NCBI GenBank assembly: GCA_964035545.1
Contig: OZ037767.1
Location: 6,162,207-6,226,206 of the forward strand
Length of the DNA stretch: 64,000 bases
Direction of reading: 5' to 3'
Origin: Bugula neritina
Lineage: Eukaryota > Bryozoa > Gymnolaemata > Cheilostomatida > Bugulidae
Position numbers and translations under genes: made by a program. Below are positions 11,465 through 25,203 of the stretch, one piece after another. The notes under the pieces were generated by a model. That model did not search any database. It saw only the letters and a program-made list of their open reading frames with translations, and was not told the origin of the DNA. Each line of letters begins with the position of its first letter. The first letter of the stretch is position 1.

Positions 11465-12963
11465 ACTACCATAAACAAAGAGTTGTTCTGGGAAGACTTA
11501 AGAAATTTATTCTGTTAGCAATATTCAAATAGATAAATTATCACGCCAAACTGATTTCTGAGAAATTTATTTAGGCAAGTAAATCCGCTGCCTTTCCATA
11601 GCTTTAGTGTATTTTAAATTAGACCTATAATTTGATCTTTTTATTAATACAATACAACCAGTGAGTTTTCGGGGCAATTGAAAGTGTGCCTATTAGGCCC
11701 TCAGCACAACTTCCATTTTACGATGGCATGAAGATGAAGCCATTTGGTGCTTTGAGCAGGCCTGACGCTAGAGGTTTGCTCAAAATGTCAACATGATTTG
11801 GCTGGGATGCCTCAAGACTACTTGGTGTAGTTCCAAGTCTGTGAATGTTGGTACTGCATGCCTAAAATTCAACAAGGGTGCTGCTGCTGTGGTTTTGATT
11901 TGTTGCAGGGAATTCGACCTATTATGGCTCAGTTGGAAGCAGCAGATTGAGTGAAGAGACCAATCAAGTAGCACATGTATGACGAGGAAGATCAGAAGAA
12001 AATACAAGAAGGAAAGGAAACTTACAACAGCATATAAAGCTGATGGATTTTAACCTAAGTGAGTACCATTTATGTTTCTGTAGGCATGATGAACTGATTC
12101 ATGTAATCAAAGTGCTTGCAAAAAATTAAATATATCAGTGTGATGATAGAAAAACCTTCAGGGGTATTTTCAACTTGGAGTTACACTTTTGTTTCAGGTC
12201 AGAAACAGATGATGCCGCAGAAAGACAAACATGGACACTAAAAATATTGAATTTATTTGTTCATCTGCTTTTTTGTAATACTGTGTAAGTGTATAACTCA
12301 GCATATAATATACAACTTAGGGTTTACTGAAACAATTTGCGTCAATCTGTCAAAAAAATTTTGTGAACAGCCTTTTGGCAGCAGATTGTAATAACAGCTT
12401 TACATATTAATATACCTATGGTAGATACTAAGATATAAGTTTGAGCTTTTAAACTTTTTCACTCAGCTTTTCTGTATATTATGCGATATTTACGTTCTAG
12501 TAATAAAATTATACAACTGCTGATGTTGTGGCAAAATAAGTCTAATTTCTTTTTGCAGACATAATTTTTAATAGAAATTATAAAAGATTTATATTAGACG
12601 ATAATAGACCTGACAAAAGTTGCACAGGTGTTTTAGAAGTACGAATTTCACACTTGAGCTTGCCAAGTTGTATAAAGTTATAATGGTGAGATAATGCGTT
12701 TAGTACAGGCTGATTGAGTTTTACAATGGTATTTTATTGTATTTAAGGGAGCAATGATTTATGATACAAATAACATTATATGCTGGATACTAGATGTTAC
12801 AAACTAAATACGTATTTATACATGTATTCTACATATAATTTTGAACAGAGAAAGCCAGTAAGTATTTTGCTAGAGACAACGCATCTCTCTCTAAAAATAT
12901 TTATGTACATGTGCATACTGAATAAATCATTATAAATAAATTACTCAATGGCAATACAACAAA

Positions 12964-15900
12964 TTATTCTTCTCCAGTAACAAACATGAATAAATTCTTT
13001 GTAGTAGAAGTCAGAATATGTTTGGTTCTTTCATGACCAATGCACATGCTCAGCTTATGAGCCTCAGAGTTTGAGAACAGTACCAGGCAAGATGCGTCAG
13101 TCAGCTGTGACGTCTTGTACATGTTGCAGATCTCAGAGAAGAACTGGGGGTATGTCGGCAGAGAGTAAAAGACCAGCTGCCGTATCTTCTTCAGGTGCAT
13201 TCTGTAAACAGGAAGTAAATGGTTGAAGAGAATTTGTTAAAAAAATTCTGCTGTTGAAAAGTCGGAGCTGAGTAGAGCCTATGTCAGCCAGCCACCTAGT
13301 TTTATCTCTATTCATCATTGAGTTCAATAATGGATTTTTTTAGTCAGTTGCAAAATTGTGGTTAGAGTAGATAATAATTAAATGCTATAGAGCTCTGACC
13401 ATAGACATTTATCAGTAGAAATTGCCAGTTTATCATAATTTCAGAGGGCTTAGCAACTCACCTTCTAAAGAAATGAATTCTTTCCGTGTAAAGCATAAAA
13501 TGTGTCTCCTTAGTGAAAAATTTCTTTTTAGCTCTTTTGACAGCTTTTTCACTAGAATATCTACAACAAACATAAATATATAAAAAATATGAACAGACAA
13601 GATCTTATGGTTTTATAATACATAACATCTTGCAAGGTCCTAATATTCTCTAATGAGAGGCAATGAAAACCTCCCATCCATCTGCAGTGTCCTATATTTA
13701 AAACTACAGCTATTGTGTATCAGAAGTAAAGATAGAGTAGAATGGTTAACCGGTAACAGAAGTTACAATTTATGTACCCTAGTGCAGTTAGATGTGCGAA
13801 CTTGGAAACCGAAAAAATATTTTTAATGTCCTTGCTACTATTAATGAAGACCTGCTATTACATGTCAAACAATGGAACATCGCCTTGATGTACTTTAAGT
13901 AACGGATGCTGAAATGCATTTGATTAATACATCTCAACAGCTGGCTTGGTAAAAAATATTTCAAGTTTTAGTAGCACATGTCAAACTGCAATGGGACAAA
14001 ACTATAGTTTATCAGAGCTCCCACTGTTATGTGTATATAAGATGCTTTTAAAACTGTTATATCAGAAATAAACTTGTAGCCAGATTACAGCCTATATTTG
14101 CACTCTTCTAGCACATTTCAATACAGTTTGTGTTGGCAATACAAATTCAGAACTTTGCACATAAGTAATTTCAATAAAACAGTGGAGCAGAAATTGTCTA
14201 CACTTTACAAAGTTACATTATCTCATGTTGTAGTTGAAACACATTTATAAGCTATGTTATTGAATAAAAATTAATTCTATCAAAATCAAACAATTTTAGT
14301 GTGTGTTGATCATACAGGAATGAGGCTACAGCATCACAAGATCCAATAATAATAGAAATACTGCAATTCCTCAGCATCCCCATCTTATGATCGGCACAAA
14401 CATGAAGTTAAAAGTCATTTACTAGGATTAAAATAATTGAAAAAATATGTTAGATGGCTAAAGAAATGCATAGCTGTTAGAATTTTTACAAAGTGGATAA
14501 CTTACTCGCACACGAGAGACGTTTCCAACTTCTCTTTATGGAAATAGTTTCTCAGTCTAACATAATCATAGTATGCTGGGACGTAGATTAATGTGCCAGC
14601 TTTCTCCTTCCCAGTATACCGTGGCAATACCTACATATTAAGTATAAATGCTGTGTTAGCGCAAAACCTTCCAGAATAGACTTGTAAAACAAAGAGAATA
14701 CAATTTCACAGGAATACAGAGCTCATATTCAAACTTCAACAAGCTTAGCACGACAATTGAACTTGACTTGAAAAAAACACAAACATAGTTTCCAAATAAA
14801 ACCAACAGTAGACACCCATTAATGGTTTGTAAAACGAATTTCCCGGGAATGGTGTACTTATGTAGGTTTAGGGATATATGCTGTTTGAAATTTGACTTTC
14901 ACTTTTATACAATATGGCTGCTTCATAGGAAGTACGAGTTTTCACTATTTCAACTTCTATACCGCCATAGTCCAGTTCCAAAAAATCTAAAATTTAGCCG
15001 ATATCTTGAACCTGAACAATGGAACAAGAAATACTTGAACTTACTTCTTTTATAAAATATGAGAATCTATCATCTGGTAAAGTACCAGGACTGGTGGAAG
15101 GAAACCGCTGAAAGAGGAGTGGCATCTGTGACACAATGTGACAGATAGAGCCAGTGCTTGCGGCAGGCTCCAGCTTCACTTCACCGCTCTTATCTGTTTG
15201 TAATAATACGTCGCATAAGAAACATGAAAGAAACTAGTAGAGTCTTTTGAGTAGAGTCTATTATATAAAAACATTGAAACAATGGTGTTTTCAACAGAAG
15301 AGGTTGTGCAATATTTAAAATGGCAGCAAATTCCTTAAAACTCATAGATGCTCTATTTAATTAAACTGAAAGTTCACATCCTGCAGCAATAACACTTGTG
15401 AGGTTAAAAATACGGCAGTTTCATAGCATTCCGAAAATTCAGCTGTTAGCATTCACCAGGCACAACGGGGGGGGGGGGGGATAACTCAGTTTACATAGAG
15501 ATGTTATGTAGAAGTAGAAAGATGAGAAGCAACAACAATTATCATTTATACCACACGTGAACAATTTCCTCTCTTACATCATACCCTGAATTTTGCTCAG
15601 TAGTGTACCTAACACTATGCTATAGATTTCAATACATAATTCTTGCATATTATAACATATTAAAACACCTGGGTTGCCAGAAAATGCAAACTAGAAGCTT
15701 CATGTTTGAGGATCAAATGCTTTAAACTAATACTTTGTTCATCTTTTGAATTGAAATTTTAAAAACCGGCCAAAACTTCAACAAAAATATAGTTATAGCA
15801 ACAACAAAAAATTGTGGTTAAAATATTTGCTCAAGCATTTTATCAGTTTGAACACAAACTACTTCAATTATTAACATGACTTTTATAGGTTGAATTTTAA

Positions 15901-18900
15901 TCACTAAACTTTGTGCTCAAATCAGTTTTAAATACAGGTTTGACTGATCACATTCAGACCGACAGTGACTGGCAGTTTCAGTCTAAACTTGATGTTGCTA
16001 TAACGACTATGTATATGAATGAGAGAGTAGCTTACTGGCACAGTGTTTAGTGAATATAGCTGCAACTTCTGGACAGTGGACACAACTCTGAACTATTGTC
16101 TGTCTGTAATGTTTTGCGTGTCCATCCAGAGTCCACATTCTCACTCGGGAATAGTCTGTACCTCTACTCTCCTTGGGCTGCACGTGGAGCAGCCGCATTG
16201 TGTGCTACGCAGAGTTTAGAGGAAAACACAAATAATATAACATTCTCCAATAAAGAGGCTTCAACTTTCAAAGATCTACTATTCGAATTGATTTCACCAT
16301 GCTACACTTATACAAAGGGAGCAGCCATGGTGTAGTGGTTAGAGTGCTGGCCTAGTAAACGGTGTCAGTAGGAAAAACACTGGTAGTGATGTTGAAAAAA
16401 GCATCCAGTCATAACTGCTCCTCTGTCACACATGAATGAGCTTTTAGTTCGTTTTAAAAAACTTTTCAATCAGGGGTTTCTCACAGGGATAATGACTATA
16501 AGCCTGTGCGAGTTTGTTTACATTATTACACTTATACATCAGTAACATGCTATAATATAACAGAAATAAAATAAAAAACTACATTAATATATAAACAGTA
16601 TTCTCTAACATTTACACAAATGTATTGTTTTTTCTAAATGGCTGTTCACTATTTTGAATGTTCAAGGTGAAATGTCAGCAGATAAACTTACTAGTAAATG
16701 TTCCCAGTTCTGCATAAGAAATACATCTGCCTGGTCTAATATCAACACTTCTATGGATGACATGAAATCATAATCTCTTTTTAGATCACTGCAATCAGTC
16801 CAGAGTTTATATGAAACTATACATCACTAATACAGTGTACACACAGTACTACTACAGTGTACACACATTACTACTACATTATACACACATCACTACTACA
16901 GTGCACATACAACACTACTACAGTGTACACACATTACTACTACAGTGTACATACAACACTACTACAGTGTATACACATTACTACTACAGTATACACATTA
17001 CTACTACAGTGTACACACATTACTACTACATTATACACACATCACTACTACAGTGCACATACAACACTACTACAGTGTATACACATTACTACTACAGTGT
17101 ACATACAACACTACTACAGTGTACACACATTACTACTACAGTATACACATTACTACTACAGTGTACATACAACACTACTACAGTGTACATACAACACTAC
17201 TACAGTGTACACACATCACTACTACACACATTACTGTAGTTACAGTATATAACCTACTTACCCATCAGCCCCCAGTATAAGCCGAAGACCCAGAGGTGAG
17301 CAAAGCAAGATGTCTGCCTTATAGAAGTCTACATACAGCTTCATACCGGACTTACTCAACTGAACACCCAGTCTAAAGCAGTCGTCCGTGTTACCGTCAA
17401 ATAACTTCACATAGTCATCTGCAATGTTGAGAAATATCTTACTGGACGGCTCAAATGAAGTCATGATACAACGTAGTAACCAATAACACTGGATAGTCAT
17501 AACTACATAGTACTAGCCTCACTTTATATAAAGCAGACAGTGCTGTTTTATTACATAACATTGTACTTATTTCAGACAGTATGAATATTAAACTAGCAGA
17601 AGTTCACGGCTGTCATTACATAACGAGTTTCGACATCAAATACAACAAACCTGGCTTTCTTGGGTCTATTCCGGAATCTTCTTCAGGTGAAAATTCGGAG
17701 AGAAATCTTTTTTGGTTTGAAATGAAACTCTGAAAATATAAGAGTATATCAGAGGATTTACTAAGTGAATTCTCGCCGGAAACTCCGAGGTGAAAAGCTG
17801 CAGTAAGCAGAAGGCGATACTGTGGAATAGCAAGATTGTAAATTCAACGTGTAACATCTGATGGAATCTTACTACAATAGAGATATGCACTGATAGTACC
17901 TTTTTCTTAGACATTAGAAGAGACTCAAACATGTTCACTATTCGTCTGGCACACTCTTTGAAGGGAGTCAGAATAAGGACTTTGGGACGAGTCAGCCCTT
18001 GGTCTCTATACTCTCTACAATAAACGGTAACACAGTCACGGTACTCAGACTGAGAGCTGATTTGTTTAGTACAAGATTAAATCTAATCTGACAAGTCAGC
18101 TGATGAACTATTCTTACTGAGAATTTTTGACAAAAAAAATCTGAAAAAAAAAACACTAGACAGGATCTAGAAGCATAGCTATTTCATATGATACACAAGG
18201 ACTCCACAATCAGGCACTGCTCTTATATGCTGAAAACATTAGCTGAATTTAATTGGCTAATACTGAAGAATACGATGATAACACGATTTCTACGTAACAT
18301 AAAGTTGAGGTCACTAGTATAAAGATACGTAACATAAATCACTGATAATTCATGTGACAACCTCATGACTATAGAAAATCAAAACTCACTTATCCATTGG
18401 TTTTTTCTTCAGCTCATTAGCTCGTTTCTCCTCACTATTATTCGTCACCCTCAACCTAGTTCTACAACAAAGAAACTGAGTCACATAACTATGTGTACGG
18501 AAATCATTTACATTTTACAACTCATTATATACGACTGTAATTTGGTTGTATAAATTATCAATTCACTAACTTTTTTAAAGTCCATAATAGGTTTTGCTAT
18601 TATATCAATCTTTGAAAGAAAACATTGAAGGACTAGAATATTAGAAAACTAGACAAATAGTTTAAATAAAGAAAGTTATGAAATGCAGCTTATACAAACC
18701 AGAGATTATAAAGGTGGTAGCTTACTTGAGAATATGATTGAGAGAGTGTAGACAGTACACCATTCTAAACTGTTCAAGATGTTCATTGGTCACTGCAGGG
18801 TTGTACAGATCCTGTAAACAGTACTCTACTTTAGTCAAGGATATTGTAATGTGTATGTGCATGTGTATCCCGTTTCTATATTATATAATAACTCAGAAAG

Positions 18901-21900
18901 CCTGTCTGAAAGAAATCGGATTCAGACACCGAAAATGTTTTTCCACACAAAACACCCTTTGTTATGTATGTGAAAAGTATGAGCATAAGAAATTTTTCAC
19001 ACACAACTAAAACATGATGATAAACATGATGAGATAAAGCTAAATTAAATAAAAGGAAATCTACTCTGCAGAAAAAAACTCGAAAAATTATTCCCAGAAA
19101 TGAAAACTTGGTAGCTAATAAAATTTAAAAGCTTTGCTGGGTATAAATCAATTGACTATTCGACAGAAAACAAAACCTAAAAGTAACACTCAAATAATAC
19201 AGAAAGACTGGAAGCTAACTAACTGCGTGTATAAGAAGTTTACGATATGAGAGTAGAAGTTGCCTCCTCCAATCAATCAATGCCACCAAGTTTCAACATA
19301 TAAATATTTACATATATAGGTCGCTATCTCCACTTAAATGTATGATAAAATGATGAGTATCTCAGCTGCAAAGTCGTACTTCAAAAATAAGTGCACTTCA
19401 GCCAGCAGCTATACTATGAGGCACTGAGAAATGCTGTGACAACACGCTGCCACTGCAGCAATGCTTTTACACCCACCTTGTACTGATTGATGATGTCAAA
19501 CATACTCCGCTGAGCTCTGCTAAGTGTGGGCTCAGCGTCTCCTGTTTGCGGTACGCCGCAGTGCTGCTTCAATGTCTTCCCGACATGGTTGAAGAGGCGA
19601 GACCTCAGCCCCACAGACGGCAGAGTAGCTGTTGGATCACTCAGTTCTGTGTTGACACATGTTGGGGGGTATCTGTGCATCCCCTTACCAAGACCAACCA
19701 CCTGAAAGTACACAACACTGCTTACAGTGAGTTAACAGCAACATAGCACACGGAAATGTGCATAGTAAAGAGAAATACTTTCAGATTTTAAAAGATCGTG
19801 GGTCATTTTACTTAATTTAGTACACACTGGAAATCTCCAGTTTATTTAGCTATTATTCACAATTTAACTGCTAATGAACATGGGTGTTTTGCACAAAACT
19901 AGTAAAATATCAATAAATACACCTAAATAATCAAGGTTCTTCTTAATTTTGCTTGATTTCCCATGTTTTTTCCTAATTATTCAGTTACTTTTGATTGCGG
20001 ACCGTTACGAAAAAACCGTAACGGTCCGCAATCCAAATTACCTAAATAAATAAGAAAAAACATGGGAAATCAAGCAAAATTAAGAAGAACCTTGATTATT
20101 TAGGTGTATTTATTGATATTTTACTAGTTTTGTGCAAAACACCCATGTTCATTAGCAGTTAAATTGTGAATAATAGCTAAATAAACTGGAGATTTCCAGT
20201 GTGTACTAAATTAAGTAAAATGATCCTAGCACTGATATTGCAGCATCACCCCCCCCCCCCTTTCTAAATAGTCAACAAAATTTCAAGCTATTTGTGACCC
20301 AAAGGACAAATATAAGATAGTGATTTAGGTTCATAATTCACTGAGCGTATGTTATATATACTATCGATACACAAACACAATCAAAGCCTATCAACAACAC
20401 TCTAGTAGAAAATTATTCCAAACCTCCACTCTCTTGGCAGCCCACTGTTTCTTATCAGACAATGACAACAGTTTGGTCTCGTCTAACTCTTGCTCAAAGT
20501 GAGTATTGAACGCATCTGAAAACACAGATAATGTGTGGAAAGAGTGACTGCCAGAAATGAAACATCAAAACTCAAAGAAACTTCTAGCTGAAGAGTTGAG
20601 TGAATTTCCGGGTACTTAACGTGCATTAAAAAAGTAAGAAACTGTAAGAAATTTACATGTCAGGTTTAAGCACCACTGAAATGTCACCCATGCTAGAAGG
20701 TACAGTACAAGCTCAGTATCATTTAGAAATTCATGTATTGTTGATTTTCTAGCTGCTAATAAAACTACTTTTACTCTGTTAATTCAATAAAAGTAACCTT
20801 ATGGCTAACTATTAGCTATTAGCTACTAGCCACACTGCCTTCTCTCCAACAGATGTTGCAGACTACACACAGTAGCCTATGGACTTCTTTAGTCTATAGA
20901 TTTAGCTTTGAAAACAAATATCGTAAAACAACCAGCTAAAAATATCTCAATAACACAGAGACTAACCACCGAGCATACAACAAGCAGTCATCACCCGAGA
21001 CTAAGTATATATTATATAACTATTGGTATAAAAATTCAAAACTCACCATCAGGTTTTATCGTTTCTTTTACGACAACCTTTGGTTTGACGGGTTCAACAG
21101 GAAGCACATCATCTGGGTCAACAGCGAGATCCAGTGGCTTCAACTTCTTTGATTGAGGCACATCCTGTCATAAGAGCACATAACAGCTGCTAGGTATGTG
21201 AACATAACACTGTGGATATCACCATGGATTCGGAAAAACAAAATCTTATTAAGTTTTACTACAATAGCTTGTAGAAAATCCCTGACCCATTAATGACTGG
21301 CTAATAGAGAGAGTTCAAAGTTAGGAAGTTCATGACTAAAAAGTTAACTTTAGAGCAAATCCGGTCATAGAGTGAAATAGAGCTACTTGTACAAACTATT
21401 ACAAAAATGAATAGGCAGTGTAAAAATCTTTATGAAATAATGCTAGAATTAATAGTATTCTCAAAATCTACATAATAGTCTTTTGGACTAAAGTCTACAC
21501 TGTAAAGGAACGACTTAGCGTGAAATGACAACTCCCAATACCTGGTTTACTGTTCAACAACATCGCAACATTAATAGCAAAACTAATGACATTAAAGAAA
21601 CCAAAACAATACCTCACTGGATTCTTCTGCGGAGCTAGACTCAGCTAGACTTAGTTCCTCTACTTCCTCTCCGTCAGACAAGACTCTCTTACGACCTGGG
21701 CCAGGTTTGCTCTTGGAATTAGAAATATCTAGAAAAGTAGTGGAGCATTTTCTTGCTTACAATGACAAAATTGATTCAACTGCATTACATTCCATCTCTC
21801 TCTATGCTGCAAGTGTGGCAATTAATACAATGCCAGAATAAAAAGAGTTGGCAGATTCATCTAGCAGCAGTTCTAGGCTGCCACATAACATCAAAGCAGA

Positions 21901-23589
21901 AAATGTCTGAAGGTGCGGTAAAAGTATGGTAGAGATGAGTTCACCTTCTGTAGAGAGATCATCTTTTTCACCATTCACATTTTCTTCATCCCCAGTAGAA
22001 GCTTCACTATCAGTGACATCTAATAACAAAATGAATCATGTTATCATCCTTAGGAGTTTATTAGCAATGACACATATGAGTATGTGTATGATGAGGTTTC
22101 AGAGCATAAATGTGTATTTTGCCGCTGGAGGGGGGGGGGGAGGGAGACAATTTATATCAATGTTTGGGCTACTTCAACAATAAATGGTTAACTATGAGTT
22201 CTTATTGGAAAGATGACACCTGAGGTGATGTGAACACCAAGCCTTCGTTTTATAAAATATGACCCACCAAAATACAGCATAGATTTAAGATAGACACACA
22301 TGAGTTTATAGCCACCCCTAACAGAAAGACCCATTTTTTACGCGGGCTGAGGACTTTTTCTCTATTGTGTAAAAGGAGCAATTATGACTGAATGCTCTTC
22401 ATAACATCACCAATGACCTTTACTGGAGATCAAACCACTCACTTTGTGTTTATTAAACGAGCACTCTAACCCCTAAGCCTACGTAACATAGATAAACAGG
22501 AGGAGTTAATTCCTTACCTTCTAGTGAAGTAACACTTTCCTGAGCCTCTGAGTCAGAAGATGACTCATCATCAGAAGTATCCCGAGCAGCCTTCACTCCC
22601 AGCGCTGCGAGTAGCTGTTCTTTACCACCAGGCTGGTTGTCAGAACTATCTTCATCGGATTCATCGTCAGACTAGAACAAAAGTTAATATAAACAGGACT
22701 GTGAAACGTTGGATGAGGAGTTATCTCACCAAAACTGTTACTTTGAGGTAGGACAAGAATAAACATGCAAAAGTTTATTGAAGTACGAGTAGCATTGAAT
22801 GTATATGAGTGACCAATCACTGGTGAAGCAAGCATTATTAATGAAAACTCGTAAAATTAGTTCACATACAAGATTAATAAAACTAGAATATGCTCATTTA
22901 ATGGCTCAAATTACTTATTTTATTTACTGTAAGAGACAGTATGTTTCAACTGAAATAATCAAATGAAAAAATCCAATTGCTATAATAACAAAAAACTTCC
23001 TTTCAAACAAGAAAATTTTTCTACATGAATATTTGTTAAATTTTAGCATTTTCATGAAAAAAAGAAATAAATATATTTTTAAGTAATGCAATGCGAAAAA
23101 AACAAATTAACAAGTTGAAAACAACATTGAATATTCAGGGCAAAGTTATACTAAAAGTATCTATACATACAATGATGAATAAAATAAGGTAAGTATGAGA
23201 AAATGCCTGATTTCCTTAACCGACAAGTTTACAATACTTGAATAATATTTTAGTCACTGTAAAGCTTACTTGGATGACAGGATCTTCCTTGTCAAACACT
23301 CTAGCAACTTTTGAAGACCTAAAATTGATGAAACTAATTTAACTTGGGAAAATACAATAAATGGCGCATTATAACACGTGAAACAGTTAAATTAATTAAA
23401 CTCCGGCCTTCTGAAAACTTTCTTTAAACTTGAAATCCATCACGTATGAGTTCAAAATAACCACCTGCTCCCAGATGGAATGGAGTTGTCAAATAAAGAC
23501 ATCGACTCCATCTCTTCAGCATCCCTTGACTGCTTTGGAGGTCTTTTTGACATTTTTAGAAAACCTTTCTGCTTGTTCTTGCCTCTCAT
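12964..23589 (-). CDS. UTP25: U3 snoRNA-associated protein UTP25 homologue (SSU processome)
   Basis: UTP25 (DIEXF/Def) is a nucleolar DEAD-like protein of the SSU processome that helps pre-18S rRNA maturation. Nineteen exons, 5' to 3': 23589-23465, 23318-23270, 22671-22518, 22019-21945, 21728-21613, 21164-21047, 20515-20424, 19701-19477, 18811-18726, 18461-18390, 18014-17900, 17729-17651, 17418-17262, 16788-16692, 16204-16036, 15193-15045, 14630-14506, 13560-13462, 13201-12964. Total 2,340 nt, in frame, 779 aa; human is about 756. Residues about 40-180 are acidic and Ser-rich. Conserved blocks are [34 protein letters not shown] (DQAD near residue 505 where helicases have DEAD), [24 protein letters not shown] and [14 protein letters not shown]. 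It ends VTGEE, as vertebrate proteins end in TGE. It is head-to-head with the TMEM53-like gene, 3.3 kb apart. Confidence 0.95.
15467..15480. repeat. Poly-G tract in UTP25 intron
   Basis: A run of 14 G in an AT-rich intron. Similar homopolymers occur at 20249-20260 (12 C) and 22130-22140 (11 G), all within UTP25 introns. Their exact lengths are likely to be polymorphic or assembly-sensitive. Confidence 0.8.
16318..16512 (+). repeat. tRNA-derived SINE copy 1
   Basis: A tRNA-like head (GCAGCCATGGTGTAGTGG followed by TTAGAGTGCTGGCC, A-box-like) is followed by a family body containing GCATCCAGTCATAACTGCTC and a tail with GGGGTTTCTCACAGGGAT. It lies in the UTP25 intron between exons 14 and 15. The B box is degraded in this copy. 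Confidence 0.75.
16811..17245. repeat. Tandem repeat (CAGTGTACACACATTACTACTA type)
   Basis: About 20 tandem units of 19-22 bp, variants of ACTACTACAGTGTACACACATT, fill the UTP25 intron between exons 13 and 14. They end just 16 bp upstream of the exon-13 donor. All three frames are open because the unit lacks stops, which produces spurious Tyr/Thr/His-rich ORFs. Confidence 0.9.
19803..20223. repeat. 421-bp near-perfect inverted repeat (foldback element)
   Basis: Two arms of about 205 nt are almost exact reverse complements. The left arm begins TCATTTTACTTAATTTAG and the right arm ends CTAAATTAAGTAAAATGA. The centre is ATTGCGGACCGTTACG, a short A-rich loop, then CGTAACGGTCCGCAAT. The only clear mismatches are in the 25 nt flanking the central stem. 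It sits in the UTP25 intron between exons 7 and 8 and has no ORF. A non-autonomous foldback transposon is likely; I see no clear target duplication. Confidence 0.85.
22300..22483 (-). repeat. tRNA-derived SINE copy 2
   Basis: Reverse-oriented member of the same family: GAGCACTCTAACCCCTAAGCC at the head end, GATCAAACCACTCAC at the B-box position, and GAGCAATTATGACTGAATGC in the body. Located in the UTP25 intron between exons 3 and 4. Confidence 0.75.
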
Positions 23590-24048
23590 TTTGAAAAGTA
23601 AATTTCGTAACTGGAAGAAAGATATCAACACTTGCCTATTGATTACCGTAAATCAAATCCAGATGAGTTCAAATTCTAGATTTAATAATATTGAGGATTG
23701 TGGCGTTGAGTGCTTTTGCACCAGTTATCAACTAGTATAAGGTATTAATAAATGGGTAACTTTAGTTGCAAATATACAAGCAATTAGGATCAAGCAGCAC
23801 TTTCCTTGGTTTAGATTTGTTCATAGAATAATGCACACAGTAAATGTAATGTGGGTACGCTTGCAAAGCAATCTCACATATAATTATATCACTGACTTCA
23901 ACCTTCATACATTCACACTGTGATTGTCATTCTATTCTACCCCCTAAAGACTGATTGAGACTGATGAGAAAAACTAAAAAGTGATGAAGAAATATAACAA
24001 AACCACTACAATTGATATTATCACTTTGGCTTTCCCACTGACAATATC

Positions 24049-24250
24049 ATAGTACTACTACTACTACTCACTGCTACTACGCCCACTGCTACAACCAGTA
24101 CTAGTAGACGTAGCACTAGTAGTGAGAAGTAGTACTACGCCTATTAGTACTGGTAGTAGCAGTAAGCGTAGTACTAGTAGCAGCAGCCCTCAGTAGCAGC
24201 TAATAGTACTACTACTACTACTACTACTACTAGTAGTAGTAGTACAAATA
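24049..24250. repeat. (TAC)n/(TAG)n triplet repeat with inverted symmetry
   Basis: TACTACTAC runs followed by TAGTAGTAG runs with interspersed ACTAGTAG. The tract is partly self-complementary and could form hairpins. Confidence 0.85.
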
Positions 24251-24429
24251 CTAATAGTACTACTACTAAGAGCAAATCTAGTTAATGACTGTCTAATGTG
24301 GATGTCTAACATTATGAGTAACTCACAAACTCTAACTGTAAGAGTAAGAGTTGGTGACTAACTCTAAAACTAAAGAATAAAATCAAAATGGTAGAACTAG
24401 AAGTAAATACTCATACTTATCCTGATACT

Positions 24430-24905
24430 CAATGTCATACTAATAGTAATACTAATACTAATAGTAATAGTAATACAGTAATAGACTAATAGATTATGAG
24501 TATAACTATTGTCTATTTAGAGTATTAGTATTACTCTATTACTATTACTATTAGTATTAGTAAATGTAATACTAAGTTTAATAGTAATACTCAAAATAGA
24601 CAATAGTTATACTCATACTCGAACTCAACATCATACTGATACTAGTCATACTCATAGTCATAGTCAATGTAATGCTGATACTAATAGTATCACTATTACT
24701 ATTAGGGATACTTATAGCTATACTCATACTGATACTGTGTCTGAGTCCTGAGAGTGATCCGCTGATCGTTTAACCTAAAATTTTCATCTTACTTTTACTC
24801 TTATTAACTTTAAGACTCACTTACTCTTAGTCTTAGTAATACTTCACTAATAGTAATACTAATAGTAATACTAATACTAATAGTAATATTAATACTAATA
24901 GTTAT
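24430..24905. repeat. Degenerate hexamer repeat (AATACT/AATAGT)n
   Basis: Long stretches alternate AATACT and AATAGT with their reverse complements AGTATT and ACTATT. Further degenerate tracts are at about 26408-26460 and 26575-26665. Non-coding. Confidence 0.8.
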
Positions 24906-25203
24906 AGTCTTTTAGAGTGAAACAAAAATAATCAAATGCAAATACTTATACAGTTTGAATATTTGTTAAGCTTATAGTTGAGCAAAAATTTTAATAAGGA
25001 TATTAGTAACACGGTGCTAGACTGCTAGTCTTAGAAATAATTTACATCTAAACTATACGAACAAACATAACCATGCGAGGTGGAAAATGTGTTGACATTG
25101 AGTTTGACATTAATTAACAATAGATGCAAACGCGCCGCGCAGTAACTATAAATGAAAGGTTAATAAAGGTTTTCTTGTCTGCTGTGTGTTATATTAGATT
25201 ATC

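Larger units (their letters stand above)
11121..12963. other. Spacer between transposase remnant and UTP25 3' end
   Basis: Apart from the two histone-type stem-loops at 11422-11464, I see no gene. A TTTATT at 12733-12738 reads AATAAA on the minus strand, about 230 bp past the UTP25 stop, and is a plausible polyadenylation signal for that gene. Confidence 0.45.

Noticed and set aside
13133-13327. 64-codon minus ORF overlapping the last UTP25 exon
   Set aside because: Wrong frame. The conserved ending in VTGEE is in the frame starting after the acceptor at 13202.
16318-16400. tRNA gene candidates at the SINE heads
   Set aside because: The heads are followed by the shared SINE body and do not keep a full cloverleaf or acceptor stem.
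16811-17280. Three overlapping Tyr/Thr/His-rich ORFs of 111-142 codons
   Set aside because: They are readings of one tandem repeat unit that lacks stop codons in all frames, inside a UTP25 intron.
17666-17938. 90-codon minus ORF over UTP25 exons 12 and 11
   Set aside because: It reads across an intron. The conserved protein uses a different frame in exon 12, with splice sites at 17729 and 17900.
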